The notes beneath the pieces were generated by a model. That model did no database searches. It saw nothing but the letters and a program-made list of their open reading frames with translations, and had not been told where the DNA came from. From Cellulomonas aerilata (GTDB taxonomy: Bacteria > Actinomycetota > Actinomycetes > Actinomycetales > Cellulomonadaceae): DNA of 64,000 bases. Every line of letters starts with the position of its first letter. Within the stretch, counting starts at the first letter, position 1. Both the position numbers and the translations under genes were made by a program. The stretch spans positions 496,001-560,000 of the forward strand of contig NZ_BJYY01000001.1 in the NCBI RefSeq assembly GCF_007991755.1, given 5' to 3'. Shown piece after piece: positions 10,596 through 20,623 of this stretch.

Positions 10596-11060
10596 TCACA
10601 GCCCGCCGTCGAACCCCAGCTGCCGCCACGCCTCGTACACGGCGATCGACGCCGAGCTCGTGAGGTTCAGGGACCGTCGCCCGGGGACCATGGGGATGCG
10701 GACCTGGTCGGCGATCCGCGGGTCGGCGAGCACCTCGTCCGGCAGCCCGGTCGGCTCGGGCCCGAAGAGCAGGACGTCGTCGGGCCGGTAGACGACGTCG
10801 GTGTACACGGTGGTGGCGCGGGTCGTGAACGCCAGCACGCGGGCGCCGGGGAACGCCGCCCAGGCGGCGGCCAGGTCCGGGTGCACGACGACGTGGGCGA
10901 GGTCGTGGTAGTCCAGCCCGGCCCGGCGCAGCTTCGGCTCGGACAGGTCGAAGCCCAGTGGCTCGACGAGGTGCAGCTCGGCGCCGGTGACCGCGGCGAG
11001 GCGGATGGCGTTGCCGGTGTTCTGCGGGATGCGGGGCTCGAAGAAGAGGATGCGGACCAC
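10596..11060 (-). CDS. trmL: tRNA (cytidine/uridine-2'-O-)-methyltransferase TrmL
   Basis: A 154-residue SPOUT-class methyltransferase of the usual TrmL length. Motif 1 (FFEPRIPQNTGNAIRLAA) is at the N-terminus, the glycine-rich LLFGPEPTGLP is near 98-108, and the knot motif IPMVPGRRSLNLTSSASIAVYE is spread over about 122-143. TrmL 2'-O-methylates the wobble nucleotide 34 of certain leucine tRNAs. The start is GTG. It converges with clpC and is divergent from the aldo-keto reductase gene at 11162, with about 100 bp between them. Confidence 0.93.
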   Translation of the reverse strand: MVRILFFEPRIPQNTGNAIRLAAVTGAELHLVEPLGFDLSEPKLRRAGLDYHDLAHVVVHPDLAAAWAAFPGARVLAFTTRATTVYTDVVYRPDDVLLFGPEPTGLPDEVLADPRIADQVRIPMVPGRRSLNLTSSASIAVYEAWRQLGFDGGL

Positions 11061-11161
11061 GCCGACGATGGTCGCACCCTCGCTACGCTGGCCGCCGCCC
11101 CGAACCCGCGGACCGCTCCGCGCCGCCGGGTCCCTGGACCGTGCACGCCCGAGAGGACACC

Positions 11162-12208
11162 ATGACCCTGACGCCGTACCGCGCCGCCGACGACCGCTAC
11201 GCGGCCATGCCGTACCGCCGCAGCGGACGAAGCGGGCTGGACCTGCCGGCGCTGTCCCTGGGGCTGTGGCACAACTTCGGCGACACGACGCCGTACGCGA
11301 CGCAGCGCGACGTGCTGCTGCGGGCCTTCGACCTCGGGGTCACCCACCTCGACCTCGCGAACAACTACGGGCCGCCGTACGGGTCGGCGGAGGAGAACTT
11401 CGGCCGGCACCTGGCCCGGGACCTGCGCCCGTACCGCGACGAGCTGGTCATCTCGTCCAAGGCGGGCTACGACATGTGGCCCGGTCCCTACGGGGACGGC
11501 GGCTCGCGCAAGTACCTGCTGTCGTCGCTGGACCAGTCCCTGGCCCGGATGGGGCTGGACTACGTCGACATCTTCTACTCCCACCGGCCGGACCCGTCGG
11601 TCCCGGTCGAGGAGACGATGGGGGCGCTGCACACCGCCGTCGTCAGCGGCCGGGCGCTGTACGCGGGGATCTCCAACTACAGCCCCGCCCAGACCCGTGA
11701 GGCGGCCCGGGTGCTCGCCGACCTGGGCACGCCGCTGCTGATCCACCAGCCGTCCTACTCCATGTTCAACCGCCACATCGAGCAGGCCCGGCCGGGCGCC
11801 GACGGCGGCGCGGGCGAGAGCCTGCTGGACGTCGTCGGGGACCTGGGCCTGGGCACGATCGTGTTCTCCCCGCTCGCGCAGGGGCTGCTCACCGGGCGCT
11901 ACCTGTCCGGGGAGGTCCCGGCCGACTCCCGCGCCGCCGTCGGGCACTTCCTCAAGCCCGAGCGCATCGACGAGACGTACCTGGCGCGGGCGCGGGCGCT
12001 GGACGAGATCGCCTCGGGGCGTGGCCAGTCCCTCGCGCAGCTCGCGCTGTCGTGGGTGCTGCGCGACGAGCGCGTCACGTCCGCGCTGATCGGGTCGAGC
12101 AGCGTGGCGCAGCTCGAGGACAACGTCGCCGCGCTGTCCGCACCGCCGCTCACACCGGACGAGCTCGCCGCGATCGAGCCGCACGCCGTGGACGGCACCG
12201 CCCGCTGA
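11162..12208 (+). CDS. Aldo-keto reductase, L-glyceraldehyde-3-phosphate reductase (YghZ) type
   Basis: A 348-residue aldo-keto reductase. The catalytic tetrad pattern is visible: Asp and Tyr in HLDLANNYGPPYG, Lys in ISSKAGYDMWPGPYG and His in FYSHRPDP. NADP-binding elements appear near the C-terminus (ALIGSSSVAQLEDN). The WPGPYGDGGSRKYL stretch is characteristic of the YghZ (AKR14) subgroup, which reduces L-glyceraldehyde-3-phosphate and methylglyoxal. I chose the ATG at 11162, preceded by GAGAGGA, over an in-frame start 21 nt earlier. TACGCT at 11084-11089 is a possible -10. It converges with the epimerase gene, with 24 bp between the ends. Confidence 0.88.
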   Translation: MTLTPYRAADDRYAAMPYRRSGRSGLDLPALSLGLWHNFGDTTPYATQRDVLLRAFDLGVTHLDLANNYGPPYGSAEENFGRHLARDLRPYRDELVISSKAGYDMWPGPYGDGGSRKYLLSSLDQSLARMGLDYVDIFYSHRPDPSVPVEETMGALHTAVVSGRALYAGISNYSPAQTREAARVLADLGTPLLIHQPSYSMFNRHIEQARPGADGGAGESLLDVVGDLGLGTIVFSPLAQGLLTGRYLSGEVPADSRAAVGHFLKPERIDETYLARARALDEIASGRGQSLAQLALSWVLRDERVTSALIGSSSVAQLEDNVAALSAPPLTPDELAAIEPHAVDGTAR

Positions 12209-12232
12209 CGCCGGCGCGTCCCACCGGGACGG

Positions 12233-13483
12233 TCAGCGCGCGGCGAGCGACGACGCCAGGGCCGGCCCCAGCGGCAGGCGCGGCAGCAGGGTCGCCTGGA
12301 GCGCGTGGTAGACGTCCGCCTTCCCGGGGCGGATCGTCTGGGCCGGCCGGTTGGCCACGTCGAGCTCGTGGTGCCACGACCCGTCGACCCGGTCGATGAG
12401 GTACCGGTCGGCGTAGCCCCACCAGGTCGCGTACAGGTCGCGGTACTCGTCCTCGCCGGTGACCGACCACAGCGCCGTCGCCGCACCCAGGGCCTCGCAC
12501 ATCACCCAGTGCAGGCGCTGGCGCACGCGCGGGTTGCCGGCCCAGTCGACCGTGTAGATGAACCCGGGCTGGCCGTCCACGGACCAGCCCTCCGCGACGG
12601 CGGCGCGGAACAGCCGCCGGGCGCCGTCCAGCAGGTCGTCGGTCGGCGTACCTCCGCGAGCCTCCAGCGCGGCGCGCAGGTGCAGGGTGAGCCGGCTCCA
12701 CTCCAGCCAGTGGCCCATGGTCGAGCCGTACGGGCGGAACGGGTCGTCCGGCGTCTCGCTGTTGTGCTCGAGCAGCGGTCGCCAGTCGGCGTCGTAGTGC
12801 TCGGGCAGGCGCCACGCATGGTCCCGGGCGTTGGCCAGCGCGCGGCGGGTGATGCGCAGCGCACGGTCCAGCCAGCGGTCGTCGCCGGTCGCGGCGTAGC
12901 CGGCGAGGAACGCCTCGACGGTGTGCATCGCGGAGTTCATCCCGCGGTACGCGTCCAGGGTCGTGAAGGTCCGGTCCCAGGACTCGACCACCATGCCGGC
13001 GCCGTCGTCCCAGAAGTGCCGCTCCTCGACGTCGAGCGCCTCCGCGAGCAGCTCGGGGGCGCCCGGCCGGCGGGCGATGGTCGCGCCGGCGGCGGCCAGG
13101 ACGACGAACGCGTGCGGGTACGCGGTCTTGGTGTCGTCCACCGGCTCGCCGTCCGCCACGGACCCGAACCAGCCGCCGTGCTCGGCGTCCCGGAACAGGC
13201 CGGTCAGCGCGGTGAGCCCGTGGTCGACGAGCGCCTCGCTGCCCTCGACCCCGAGCAGGGTGCCCAGCGCGTAGACGTGCGTCATGCGGCAGGTGACGTA
13301 CAGGCGAGCGGGCAGGCCGTCGGTGACGGTGCCGCGCGCGTCGAGCCACCCGAAGCCGCCGTCCGGCAGGGCAGCGGCGCGGCCGAAGTCGAGCAGGCGG
13401 CGGCCCTCGGCCTCCAGCCACCGGTGGTGCTCGGCGGAGTCGATCGCGAACCGGGTGAGGGCGGGCGGGTCGGGGGACGTCAT
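12233..13483 (-). CDS. AGE-family (N-acylglucosamine 2-epimerase) sugar epimerase/isomerase
   Basis: A 416-residue (alpha/alpha)6-barrel protein of the AGE superfamily. Family hallmarks include TDTK-like DDTKTAYPHAFV, the MNSAMHTVEAFLAGY segment with its active-site His, GSTMGHWLEWSRL and WHHELD near the C-terminus. Relatives include mannose isomerase, sulfoquinovose isomerase and cellobiose 2-epimerase; the sequence alone does not choose among them, though the length and HTVEAFLA fit the mannose/sulfoquinovose isomerase side. It is the last gene behind a PotABCD-type transporter, with a strong hairpin in the 105-bp gap, so it may be expressed at a lower level. It probably isomerises the sugar imported by that transporter. 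Confidence 0.8.
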   Translation of the reverse strand: MTSPDPPALTRFAIDSAEHHRWLEAEGRRLLDFGRAAALPDGGFGWLDARGTVTDGLPARLYVTCRMTHVYALGTLLGVEGSEALVDHGLTALTGLFRDAEHGGWFGSVADGEPVDDTKTAYPHAFVVLAAAGATIARRPGAPELLAEALDVEERHFWDDGAGMVVESWDRTFTTLDAYRGMNSAMHTVEAFLAGYAATGDDRWLDRALRITRRALANARDHAWRLPEHYDADWRPLLEHNSETPDDPFRPYGSTMGHWLEWSRLTLHLRAALEARGGTPTDDLLDGARRLFRAAVAEGWSVDGQPGFIYTVDWAGNPRVRQRLHWVMCEALGAATALWSVTGEDEYRDLYATWWGYADRYLIDRVDGSWHHELDVANRPAQTIRPGKADVYHALQATLLPRLPLGPALASSLAAR

Positions 13484-13527
13484 GAGGTCTCCGATGGGGA
13501 GGGGGGCGGGGAGCGCGTTCGACGGGG

Positions 13528-13569
13528 GACGACGACGGCCCGGGCGAACCCGCCCGGGCCGTCGTCGTC
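13528..13569 (-). terminator. Strong hairpin inside the ABC transporter-epimerase operon
   Basis: A 19-bp perfect stem (13528-13546 with 13551-13569) and a 4-nt loop lie between the last permease gene and the epimerase gene on the same strand. It should terminate or attenuate transcription, or protect the upstream mRNA 3' end. Confidence 0.75.
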
Positions 13570-13588
13570 GGTGCCGCTGCCCGGTGGG

Positions 13589-14506
13589 TCAGTCCTCGCG
13601 GGACTCCTTGACCCGGGCCACGAGCTGCGTGGGGCTGACGTACCGCAGCGCGATGATGAGGATCACCATCATCGTGACGGTGTAGACGACCGCCATGGAC
13701 GACACGAGCTGGCGTGCCTCGCCGCCGCCGGACGCGGTCATGGCGCGGTAGATCGCCACGACGAGGGTGTCCGACCCCGGCCCGGAGACCAGGTACGTCA
13801 GCTCGAACATCCCCACGGTGCGGACCAGCACGAGCACCGCGGCGGCGAGGATCCCGGGGACCAGGAGCGGCAGCAGGATCTTCTGGAACACCATCCGCAT
13901 GTTCGCCCCGGACATGCGGGCCGCGTTCTCGATGGTCGGGTTGATCTGCTCGATGAACGGCGTCATGGTCATGATGACGAACGGCACCGACGGCACGAGG
14001 TTGACCAGGATCACCGCGAGGAGCGACCGGCCGAGGCCGAAGTTGTACATCACGGTGGCCAGCGGGATGCCGTAGGTGATCGGCGGCATCAGCACGGGCA
14101 GCAGGAACAGCAGCGTGAGGATCCGCTTGAACGGGAAGCTCCGCCGCGCGAGCAGGTACGCCGCCGGCACCCCGATGAGGACCGACAGGACGATCACCGA
14201 GATCGCCACGGTGAGCGTCACCCCGATGACCTGAGCCATCCCGAAGCGCTCCCAGGCGCCGGTGTACCAGTCCGTCGTGGCGTTCTCCGGGAGCCAGCTG
14301 TCGAACCAGGGCCTGCCGAGGGAGTCCACGATCACGCTGATCAGGATGCCCAGGAGGTAGATGAAGAACGCCGCGACGCCGGCCCACACGATCCAGGTCG
14401 TGGGGGAGGCGACGAGCGACTTCTCGCCCGGCGCGCGGGACGTGCCCTTGGTCCGGGGCTTCGGCAGCGGGAGGTCGACCCCCGGTGCGGTGGTGTGCGC
14501 GGCCAT
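13589..14506 (-). CDS. ABC transporter permease (PotC/FbpB-like inner-membrane protein)
   Basis: A 305-residue binding-protein-dependent permease with an extended cytosolic N-terminus (about 1-38), then about six membrane helices. The EAA-loop region, which docks on the ATPase, reads ENAARMSGANMRMVFQKILLPLL near residues 180-203. It belongs to the spermidine/putrescine/iron family of permeases by overall pattern, but the gene sits among uronate genes. I chose the ATG at 14506, whose first base is shared with the preceding gene's TGA stop; the longer frame to 14551 lies in that gene. Together with the other permease it forms a heterodimeric channel. Confidence 0.85.
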   Translation of the reverse strand: MAAHTTAPGVDLPLPKPRTKGTSRAPGEKSLVASPTTWIVWAGVAAFFIYLLGILISVIVDSLGRPWFDSWLPENATTDWYTGAWERFGMAQVIGVTLTVAISVIVLSVLIGVPAAYLLARRSFPFKRILTLLFLLPVLMPPITYGIPLATVMYNFGLGRSLLAVILVNLVPSVPFVIMTMTPFIEQINPTIENAARMSGANMRMVFQKILLPLLVPGILAAAVLVLVRTVGMFELTYLVSGPGSDTLVVAIYRAMTASGGGEARQLVSSMAVVYTVTMMVILIIALRYVSPTQLVARVKESRED

Positions 14507-15446
14507 CAGCCCTTCCCTCCGGTGGAGCCCTTGAACATGGACGCCCGCCACAGCAGCACGAGGGCGATGACGACGAGCTCCACCAGCCCCATCATCACGG
14601 CGATCGTGGACGCCATCGGGTAGTCGTTCAGCTCACCGAACGACCGGTACGCCATCAGCGCCATGACCCGCGTCTCACCCGACGCGTCCCCGACGAGGCG
14701 TGCCGACGGGAAGACGCTGAAGGCCAGCACGAACGTGAGGATGAACGTGGTGGCCAGCCCCGGCGCGAGCAGGGGCAGGATGATCCGCCGGAAGCGCTGC
14801 TTCCAGTCCGCGCCCATCGTCTTGGCTGCGGCCTCGATCGACGGGTCGATGCCCGACAGGTACGAGGAGATCAGCAGGAAGGCGAACGGGAAGCCCGAGA
14901 TGATCAGCGAGAACAGCACGCCCCAGTAGTTGTTCACCAGGGTGAGCGGCTCGTCGACGAGGCCGGTCGAGACGAGGAAGCGGTTCAGCCATCCCTGGCG
15001 CCCGGCGAAGATGAGCATGCCCTGCGCGGTGAGCACCGTACCGAGCGTGATCGGCAGGACCAGCAGGATGGTCAGTGCCTTCTTGCCCCGGAACCTGTGG
15101 CGGAGCTTGAAGGCGACGGGGATCGAGACCAGCACGTTGAACAGCGCGACCGGCAGCGCCAGCCGCATCGTCAGGTAGATGGAGTCGAAGACGAACGGGT
15201 CACGGAAGAACGCGACGTAGTTCGACCAGATCCCCGCGCCCCACTGGTCCTGCGTGGCGAGCGACGGCTGGAACGTGAGCCCGACCCCGTAGCTGAACGG
15301 GTACACGAAGAGCGCGATCGCGAAGATGATCGCCGGCACCAGCATGAGCAGGGACTTGTCCACCCCACGCTCGGCCAGCCGGTGCCGCAGGCTCGCCGTC
15401 GACCTGGTCGTCTGCGCCCGCTTGCCCCGACCCACGGCCGGGGCAC

Positions 15447-15450
<4 letters not shown>
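14506..15450 (-). CDS. ABC transporter permease (PotB-like inner-membrane protein)
   Basis: A 314-residue permease. After a basic N-terminus (to about residue 30), membrane helices start at LLMLVPAIIFAIALFVYPF. The EAA motif is EAAAKTMGADWKQRFRRIIL at about 209-228. It pairs with the adjacent permease. The start ATG overlaps the ATPase stop (ATGA), and its stop shares a base with the next start, so all four transporter genes are translationally coupled or nearly so. Substrate not determined by sequence; see the binding-protein entry for context. Confidence 0.85.
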
Positions 15451-16589
<1,139 letters not shown>

Positions 16590-16591
16590 GG

Positions 16592-17827
16592 TTACTGGGC
16601 CTCGAACTTCCCGGCGCCGACCTCGCGGTCCCAGATGTCGAACGCCTTGACGATGCTCTCGGCGTCGAGCTGCGTCTCGATCGTGTGGTCCTCGATCTCG
16701 GCGTCGTACCAGTCACGGCCGAACTCGGAGATCTCGTCCTGGATCTCCTGGGGCGCCTTGTCCAGCGTCGCACCCTCGATGGACGGGCCCGGGTACAGGT
16801 AGCCGTTGTCGTACGCCTTCGCGTTCTGCTCCGGCGTGAGGAGGTCGTTCAGCATGAGCAGGATGGCCGACTGCTTGTCCGCCGACAGCCCCTTGGGCAT
16901 CACGGCGAAGTGGGAGTCGCTGATCCACGTGAACTCGTCCATGGTCGCGACCTCCAGCGTGTTCGGCGCGCGGCCGTCGACCCGCGGCTCGATGTCCCAG
17001 CCCATCGTGATGGGGGTCATCGACCAGGTCCCGTCGGAGATGTTCGTGATGACCTGGCCGGTACCCGTCGGGTAGTTGTCGACGTACTGGCCGAGCTCCT
17101 TGAGGTACGCCCAGGTGTTGTCCCAGCCGTTCTCGGGGTCCTTGGGGTCGGAGTCGCCCAGGATGTACGGCAGACCCTGGAGCCAGGTGCGGCCGGGACC
17201 GCTGTTGGCGGGGCGGGCGTACCCGAACTTGCCGGGGTTGGCCTTCGCCCAGGCGAGGATCTCCTCCGGGTTCGCCGGGACGTCGGCCTCGGGGACGGCG
17301 TCGGGGTTGTAGCTGATCAGCGGGCCACCGGGGGTCCAGGTGAGCAGGACGCCGTAGTTCTGCGCGAGCTCCTGCATCGCCGCGGCCGGCTCGATGTAGT
17401 TCTCCTGGTTGCCCAGGCGGTCGCCGAAGTCGTCGACGAGCGGGACCCAGAGGTCCTCGGTGATCCCGGAGGACAGGCCGTCGTTGCCGGTCAGCACGAG
17501 GTCGATCGACAGGTTCCCGGTGTCGACCTGCGGCTTCAGCGTCCCGACGAGGTCGGGGGCGCCGCCGGTCTCGAACGTCACGGACGAGACGATGTCGGGG
17601 TTCTCCTCGGCGAAGTCCTCGATCGCCGCGCCCATGACCTTCTGGACGCCGCCGACGTCGAGGATGTTCAGGTCGACGGCGGCCGACGGGGTCTCGGGGA
17701 CGTCGCCGGCGGCGGCGCTCTCGGCCGGGGCGGCGGGGGCGTCCGCGTTCGGGGCGCTGCACGCCCCGAGCAGGAGGCCGAGCGTCGCGACGCTCGCGAT
17801 GAGGTGGAGTGGTCGGGTGGCTCGCAT
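16592..17827 (-). CDS. ABC transporter extracellular solute-binding lipoprotein, PotD/AfuA-like
   Basis: A 411-residue binding protein with a lipobox LLGAC (Cys23), so it is exported and lipid-anchored. The mature part begins with an Ala/Pro/Glu-rich linker (24-50) and continues as a type II periplasmic-binding fold (about 52-400). By pattern it belongs to the spermidine/iron/sugar-phosphate group. The genes on either side (LacI regulator, epimerase, mannonate and altronate dehydratases) argue for a sugar acid, uronide or oligosaccharide rather than polyamine. ATG start with AGAAGAGA upstream. It is 73 nt after the LacI gene on the same strand, so that regulator probably heads the operon. Confidence 0.82.
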   Translation of the reverse strand: MRATRPLHLIASVATLGLLLGACSAPNADAPAAPAESAAAGDVPETPSAAVDLNILDVGGVQKVMGAAIEDFAEENPDIVSSVTFETGGAPDLVGTLKPQVDTGNLSIDLVLTGNDGLSSGITEDLWVPLVDDFGDRLGNQENYIEPAAAMQELAQNYGVLLTWTPGGPLISYNPDAVPEADVPANPEEILAWAKANPGKFGYARPANSGPGRTWLQGLPYILGDSDPKDPENGWDNTWAYLKELGQYVDNYPTGTGQVITNISDGTWSMTPITMGWDIEPRVDGRAPNTLEVATMDEFTWISDSHFAVMPKGLSADKQSAILLMLNDLLTPEQNAKAYDNGYLYPGPSIEGATLDKAPQEIQDEISEFGRDWYDAEIEDHTIETQLDAESIVKAFDIWDREVGAGKFEAQ

Positions 17828-17900
17828 AGGGTGATCTCTTCTCTTGTCGTACCGAGGACGACCTCGTCCTCGGTTGTGGTGGGAAGCAGGTGGGACGGGG

Positions 17901-18914
17901 TCAGCCGGGGCCCGCGTGGGCCGGAGCCGTGCGGCGCGGCGCCGTGGACCCCCGGACGACCAGCTGCACCGGGAGGTCGTCCTGGTGCAGGGCCGGTGCG
18001 GTCGGGTCGCGGACCATCGCGACCAGGGTGTCCACCGCGGCGCGACCGACGTTGACGAGGGGTGTCCCGACGCTGGTCAGGCCCGGGTGGGCCAGGCCGG
18101 ACATCGGGATGTCGTCGATGCCGACCAGGCTCATGTCGCGGGGCACGACGACGCCGCGGCGCCGGAGGCCCTCGAGCAGGCCGAACGCCACGAGGTCGTT
18201 GTAGGCCAGCGCGGCGGTCGCCCCGCTGGCGATGAGCAGGTCCGCGGCAGCGGTGCCGCCGGAGACGTGCGGGCTGAAGAAGCCGAGCTCGACGAGCTCG
18301 GTGTCGGGGTGCTGGGCGCCGACCGACCGGAACGCGGACAGCCGGCGGGCGTTGGACCAGGACGCCCGCGGCCCCCCGGCGAAGGCGATGCGCCGGTGCC
18401 CGAGCGCCTGCAGGTACACCATCGCCTGCCGGACTCCGTCGTGGTCGTCGACGGTCACGGTCGCGACGTCGCCGCACGTGCGGTTGACGAGGACCAGGGG
18501 GCAGTCCCGCGCCATCCCGGCGATGACCTCCTCGGGCCCTCGGGGCGAGCAGAGCACCAGCCCGTCCACCTGCTTGGCGAGGTTGCGCACCAGCTCGGGC
18601 TCGGCCGCCGGATCCTCGTCGGAGTCGGCGATGAAGGCCGCGTAGCCGAAGCTGCGGGCGCGGGCGTGGAAGCCCTTGGTGATGGAGGCGAAGAACGGGT
18701 TCTCGAGGTCCGGCACGACCAGGCCGATGTTGCCCGTGCGCCCCGTGATGAGGGACCGGGCCGCGGGGTTGGGCAGGTACCCCAGGCCCCGGGCGACGTC
18801 GAGGACCCGCGTCCGGGTCTCGGGGGCGACGTCGTCGGGCCGGGTCAGCGCGCGGGAGACGGTGGACACCGACACCCCGGCGACTCGGGCGACATCACGG
18901 GCGCTGACCGGCAC
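17901..18914 (-). CDS. LacI-family regulator of the uptake/uronate genes
   Basis: A 337-residue LacI/GalR repressor. The HTH ([20 protein letters not shown], residues 5-24) and hinge helix ([10 protein letters not shown]) are canonical, and the effector domain starts with [13 protein letters not shown]. The GTG at 18914 is preceded by GAGGGGAG at about 9 nt and gives the normal family start; a reading to 18965 adds a basic tail without support. It reads into the ABC transporter operon and is divergent from manD. A near-perfect operator lies 52 bp upstream. It shares long segments ([14 protein letters not shown]) with the second LacI regulator of this island, so the two look like paralogues. 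The inducer is probably a uronate-pathway intermediate (inference). Confidence 0.88.
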   Translation of the reverse strand: MPVSARDVARVAGVSVSTVSRALTRPDDVAPETRTRVLDVARGLGYLPNPAARSLITGRTGNIGLVVPDLENPFFASITKGFHARARSFGYAAFIADSDEDPAAEPELVRNLAKQVDGLVLCSPRGPEEVIAGMARDCPLVLVNRTCGDVATVTVDDHDGVRQAMVYLQALGHRRIAFAGGPRASWSNARRLSAFRSVGAQHPDTELVELGFFSPHVSGGTAAADLLIASGATAALAYNDLVAFGLLEGLRRRGVVVPRDMSLVGIDDIPMSGLAHPGLTSVGTPLVNVGRAAVDTLVAMVRDPTAPALHQDDLPVQLVVRGSTAPRRTAPAHAGPG

Positions 18915-18966
18915 TGGCCTTGCTCCCCTCGTCGGGCGACCACCTCGGTGTGGCGCTGGGCACACT

Positions 18967-18982
18967 CTGCAATCGCTTGCAG
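18967..18982. promoter_or_regulatory. LacI-type operator between lacI and manD
   Basis: CTGCAATCGCTTGCAG: 6-bp perfect arms around a TCGC centre, giving a 16-bp operator with the central CpG typical of LacI/GalR sites. It lies between the divergent LacI and manD genes and could control both, including autoregulation of the transporter operon. Confidence 0.72.
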
Positions 18983-19198
18983 CGCAACGTCAAGGCTGCG
19001 TCACCAAATCGTGACCTTGACTGGACCTGGATTGACGGTGCGCACCGTCCTGGCTGCTCATGCGCGCTCCGGCTCTTGCGCTGCTGTGACCGACTCCGTC
19101 ATGATCGTTGCGACCCTCACTCATCAGCGTTTCGACGACGAGACGCCACGCCCGCACCGGCGCGGCTGCGCCGGGCGCGCGACACCGAGACGGACCCC

Positions 19199-20425
19199 AT
19201 GAAGATCGAGAAGGTCGACGTCCTGGTGACCAGCCCGGGGCGCAACTTCGTCACGCTGCGGCTGACCACCACCGACGGCGTCGTCGGGCTCGGGGACGCC
19301 ACCCTCAACGGGCGCGAGCGCTCCGTCGAGTCCTACCTGCGCGACCACGTGGCCCCGCTGCTGGTCGGCCGTGAGGCGCACGACATCGAGGACACGTGGC
19401 AGTACCTGTACCGCGGCGCGTACTGGCGCCGCGGACCGGTGACGATGACCGCGATCGCCGCCGTCGACATGGCGCTGTGGGACATCAAGGGCAAGGTGGC
19501 CGGCCTGCCGGTCTACCAGCTGCTCGGCGGACGGAGCCGCCGTGGCGCCCTGGCGTACGGGCACGCCTCGGGCTCGACGCTCGAGGCGCTGTTCGACTCG
19601 ATGCGCAACCACCTGGACGAGGGGTTCCGAGCGATCCGGGTGCAGACCGGCGTGCCGGGGCTGAAGAAGGTGTACGGCGTCGGCACGGACCAGGCGCGCG
19701 GGCAGAAGTACGACTACGAGCCCGCCGGACGCACCGCGGTCCCGGTCGAGGAGGGCTGGGACACCGGCTTCTACGTGCGGCACATCGCCGGGGTGTTCGA
19801 GGCGGTGCGCGCGGAGTTCGGTCCGGAGCTGCCGCTGCTGCACGACGCCCACCACCGGCTCACCCCGAACCAGGCGGCTCAGGTCGGCCGCTCGCTGGAG
19901 CCCCACGACCTGTTCTGGCTCGAGGACTGCACGCCGGCGGAGAACCAGGAGGCGCTGCGCCGCGTCCGGGCGATGACCACGACGCCGCTCGCCATCGGCG
20001 AGGTGCTCAACAGCGTGTACGACTACCAGACGCTGATCACCGAGCAGCTCATCGACTACGTGCGGTCGTCGGTCACGCACGGCGGCGGCATCACCGCGAT
20101 GAAGAAGCTCATGGACTTCGCCGCGGTCTACGGGATCAAGTCGGGCTTCCACGGCCCCACCGACATCTCCCCGGTGGGCATGGCGGCGGCGCTGCACCTG
20201 AGCATCGCGCTGCACAACTTCGGCATCGTCGAGTACATGAAGCACAACGACACGACGCTGGAGGTCTTCCGGACGAGCTACACGTTCACCGACGGCCTCC
20301 TCGACCCCGGTGAGAACCCGGGTCTGGGCGTGGAGTACGACGAGGACCTGGCCGCGACCTTCCCGTACGCTCCGGCGTACCTGCCGGTGAACCGGCTGCT
20401 CGACGGCACCCTGCACGACTGGTGA
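19199..20425 (+). CDS. manD: D-mannonate dehydratase, enolase-superfamily (ManD/RspA type)
   Basis: A 408-residue enolase-superfamily enzyme. Family-specific stretches include the [15 protein letters not shown] loop, AYGHASG, the KKVYGVG and YDYEP segments, [12 protein letters not shown] with metal-binding Asp and His, then FWLEDCTP and [11 protein letters not shown] with the following metal ligands. ManD removes water from D-mannonate to give 2-keto-3-deoxy-D-gluconate (KDG). It is a different family from the Fe-dependent UxuA of E. coli. Start ATG at 19199. The long upstream gap (284 bp to the LacI start) carries the LacI operator. With UxaC, UxaE and UxuB nearby it completes galacturonate and glucuronate conversion to KDG. 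Confidence 0.9.
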   Translation: MKIEKVDVLVTSPGRNFVTLRLTTTDGVVGLGDATLNGRERSVESYLRDHVAPLLVGREAHDIEDTWQYLYRGAYWRRGPVTMTAIAAVDMALWDIKGKVAGLPVYQLLGGRSRRGALAYGHASGSTLEALFDSMRNHLDEGFRAIRVQTGVPGLKKVYGVGTDQARGQKYDYEPAGRTAVPVEEGWDTGFYVRHIAGVFEAVRAEFGPELPLLHDAHHRLTPNQAAQVGRSLEPHDLFWLEDCTPAENQEALRRVRAMTTTPLAIGEVLNSVYDYQTLITEQLIDYVRSSVTHGGGITAMKKLMDFAAVYGIKSGFHGPTDISPVGMAAALHLSIALHNFGIVEYMKHNDTTLEVFRTSYTFTDGLLDPGENPGLGVEYDEDLAATFPYAPAYLPVNRLLDGTLHDW

Positions 20426-20623
20426 CGCCGGGCGCGGCCCCGGCGCAGCGACCGCCCGCCCGGCGTGCCTGCTCGTGGGACGGCCCTGACGGGCGGGGCC
20501 GGATTGCGCTTACCATGGGGTCCGACCCAGGACGCCGACGTCCCGTCACGCCGCCCCGGCGGGCGCACCGCCCGTGCTGGGAGCCACCGTCCACCCCGCA
20601 GTGAGGCTCTTGGAGGCCTGGCC

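Noticed and set aside
18915-19198. A possible small gene in the lacI-manD gap
   Set aside because: No frame with a ribosome-binding site or plausible protein was found. The stretch holds the LacI operator and AT-richer promoter-like sequence instead.
20426-20623. A possible separate regulator or riboswitch before uxaA
   Set aside because: No conserved RNA motif or dyad of note was recognised in these 198 bp; only the GGAGG site before uxaA is clear.
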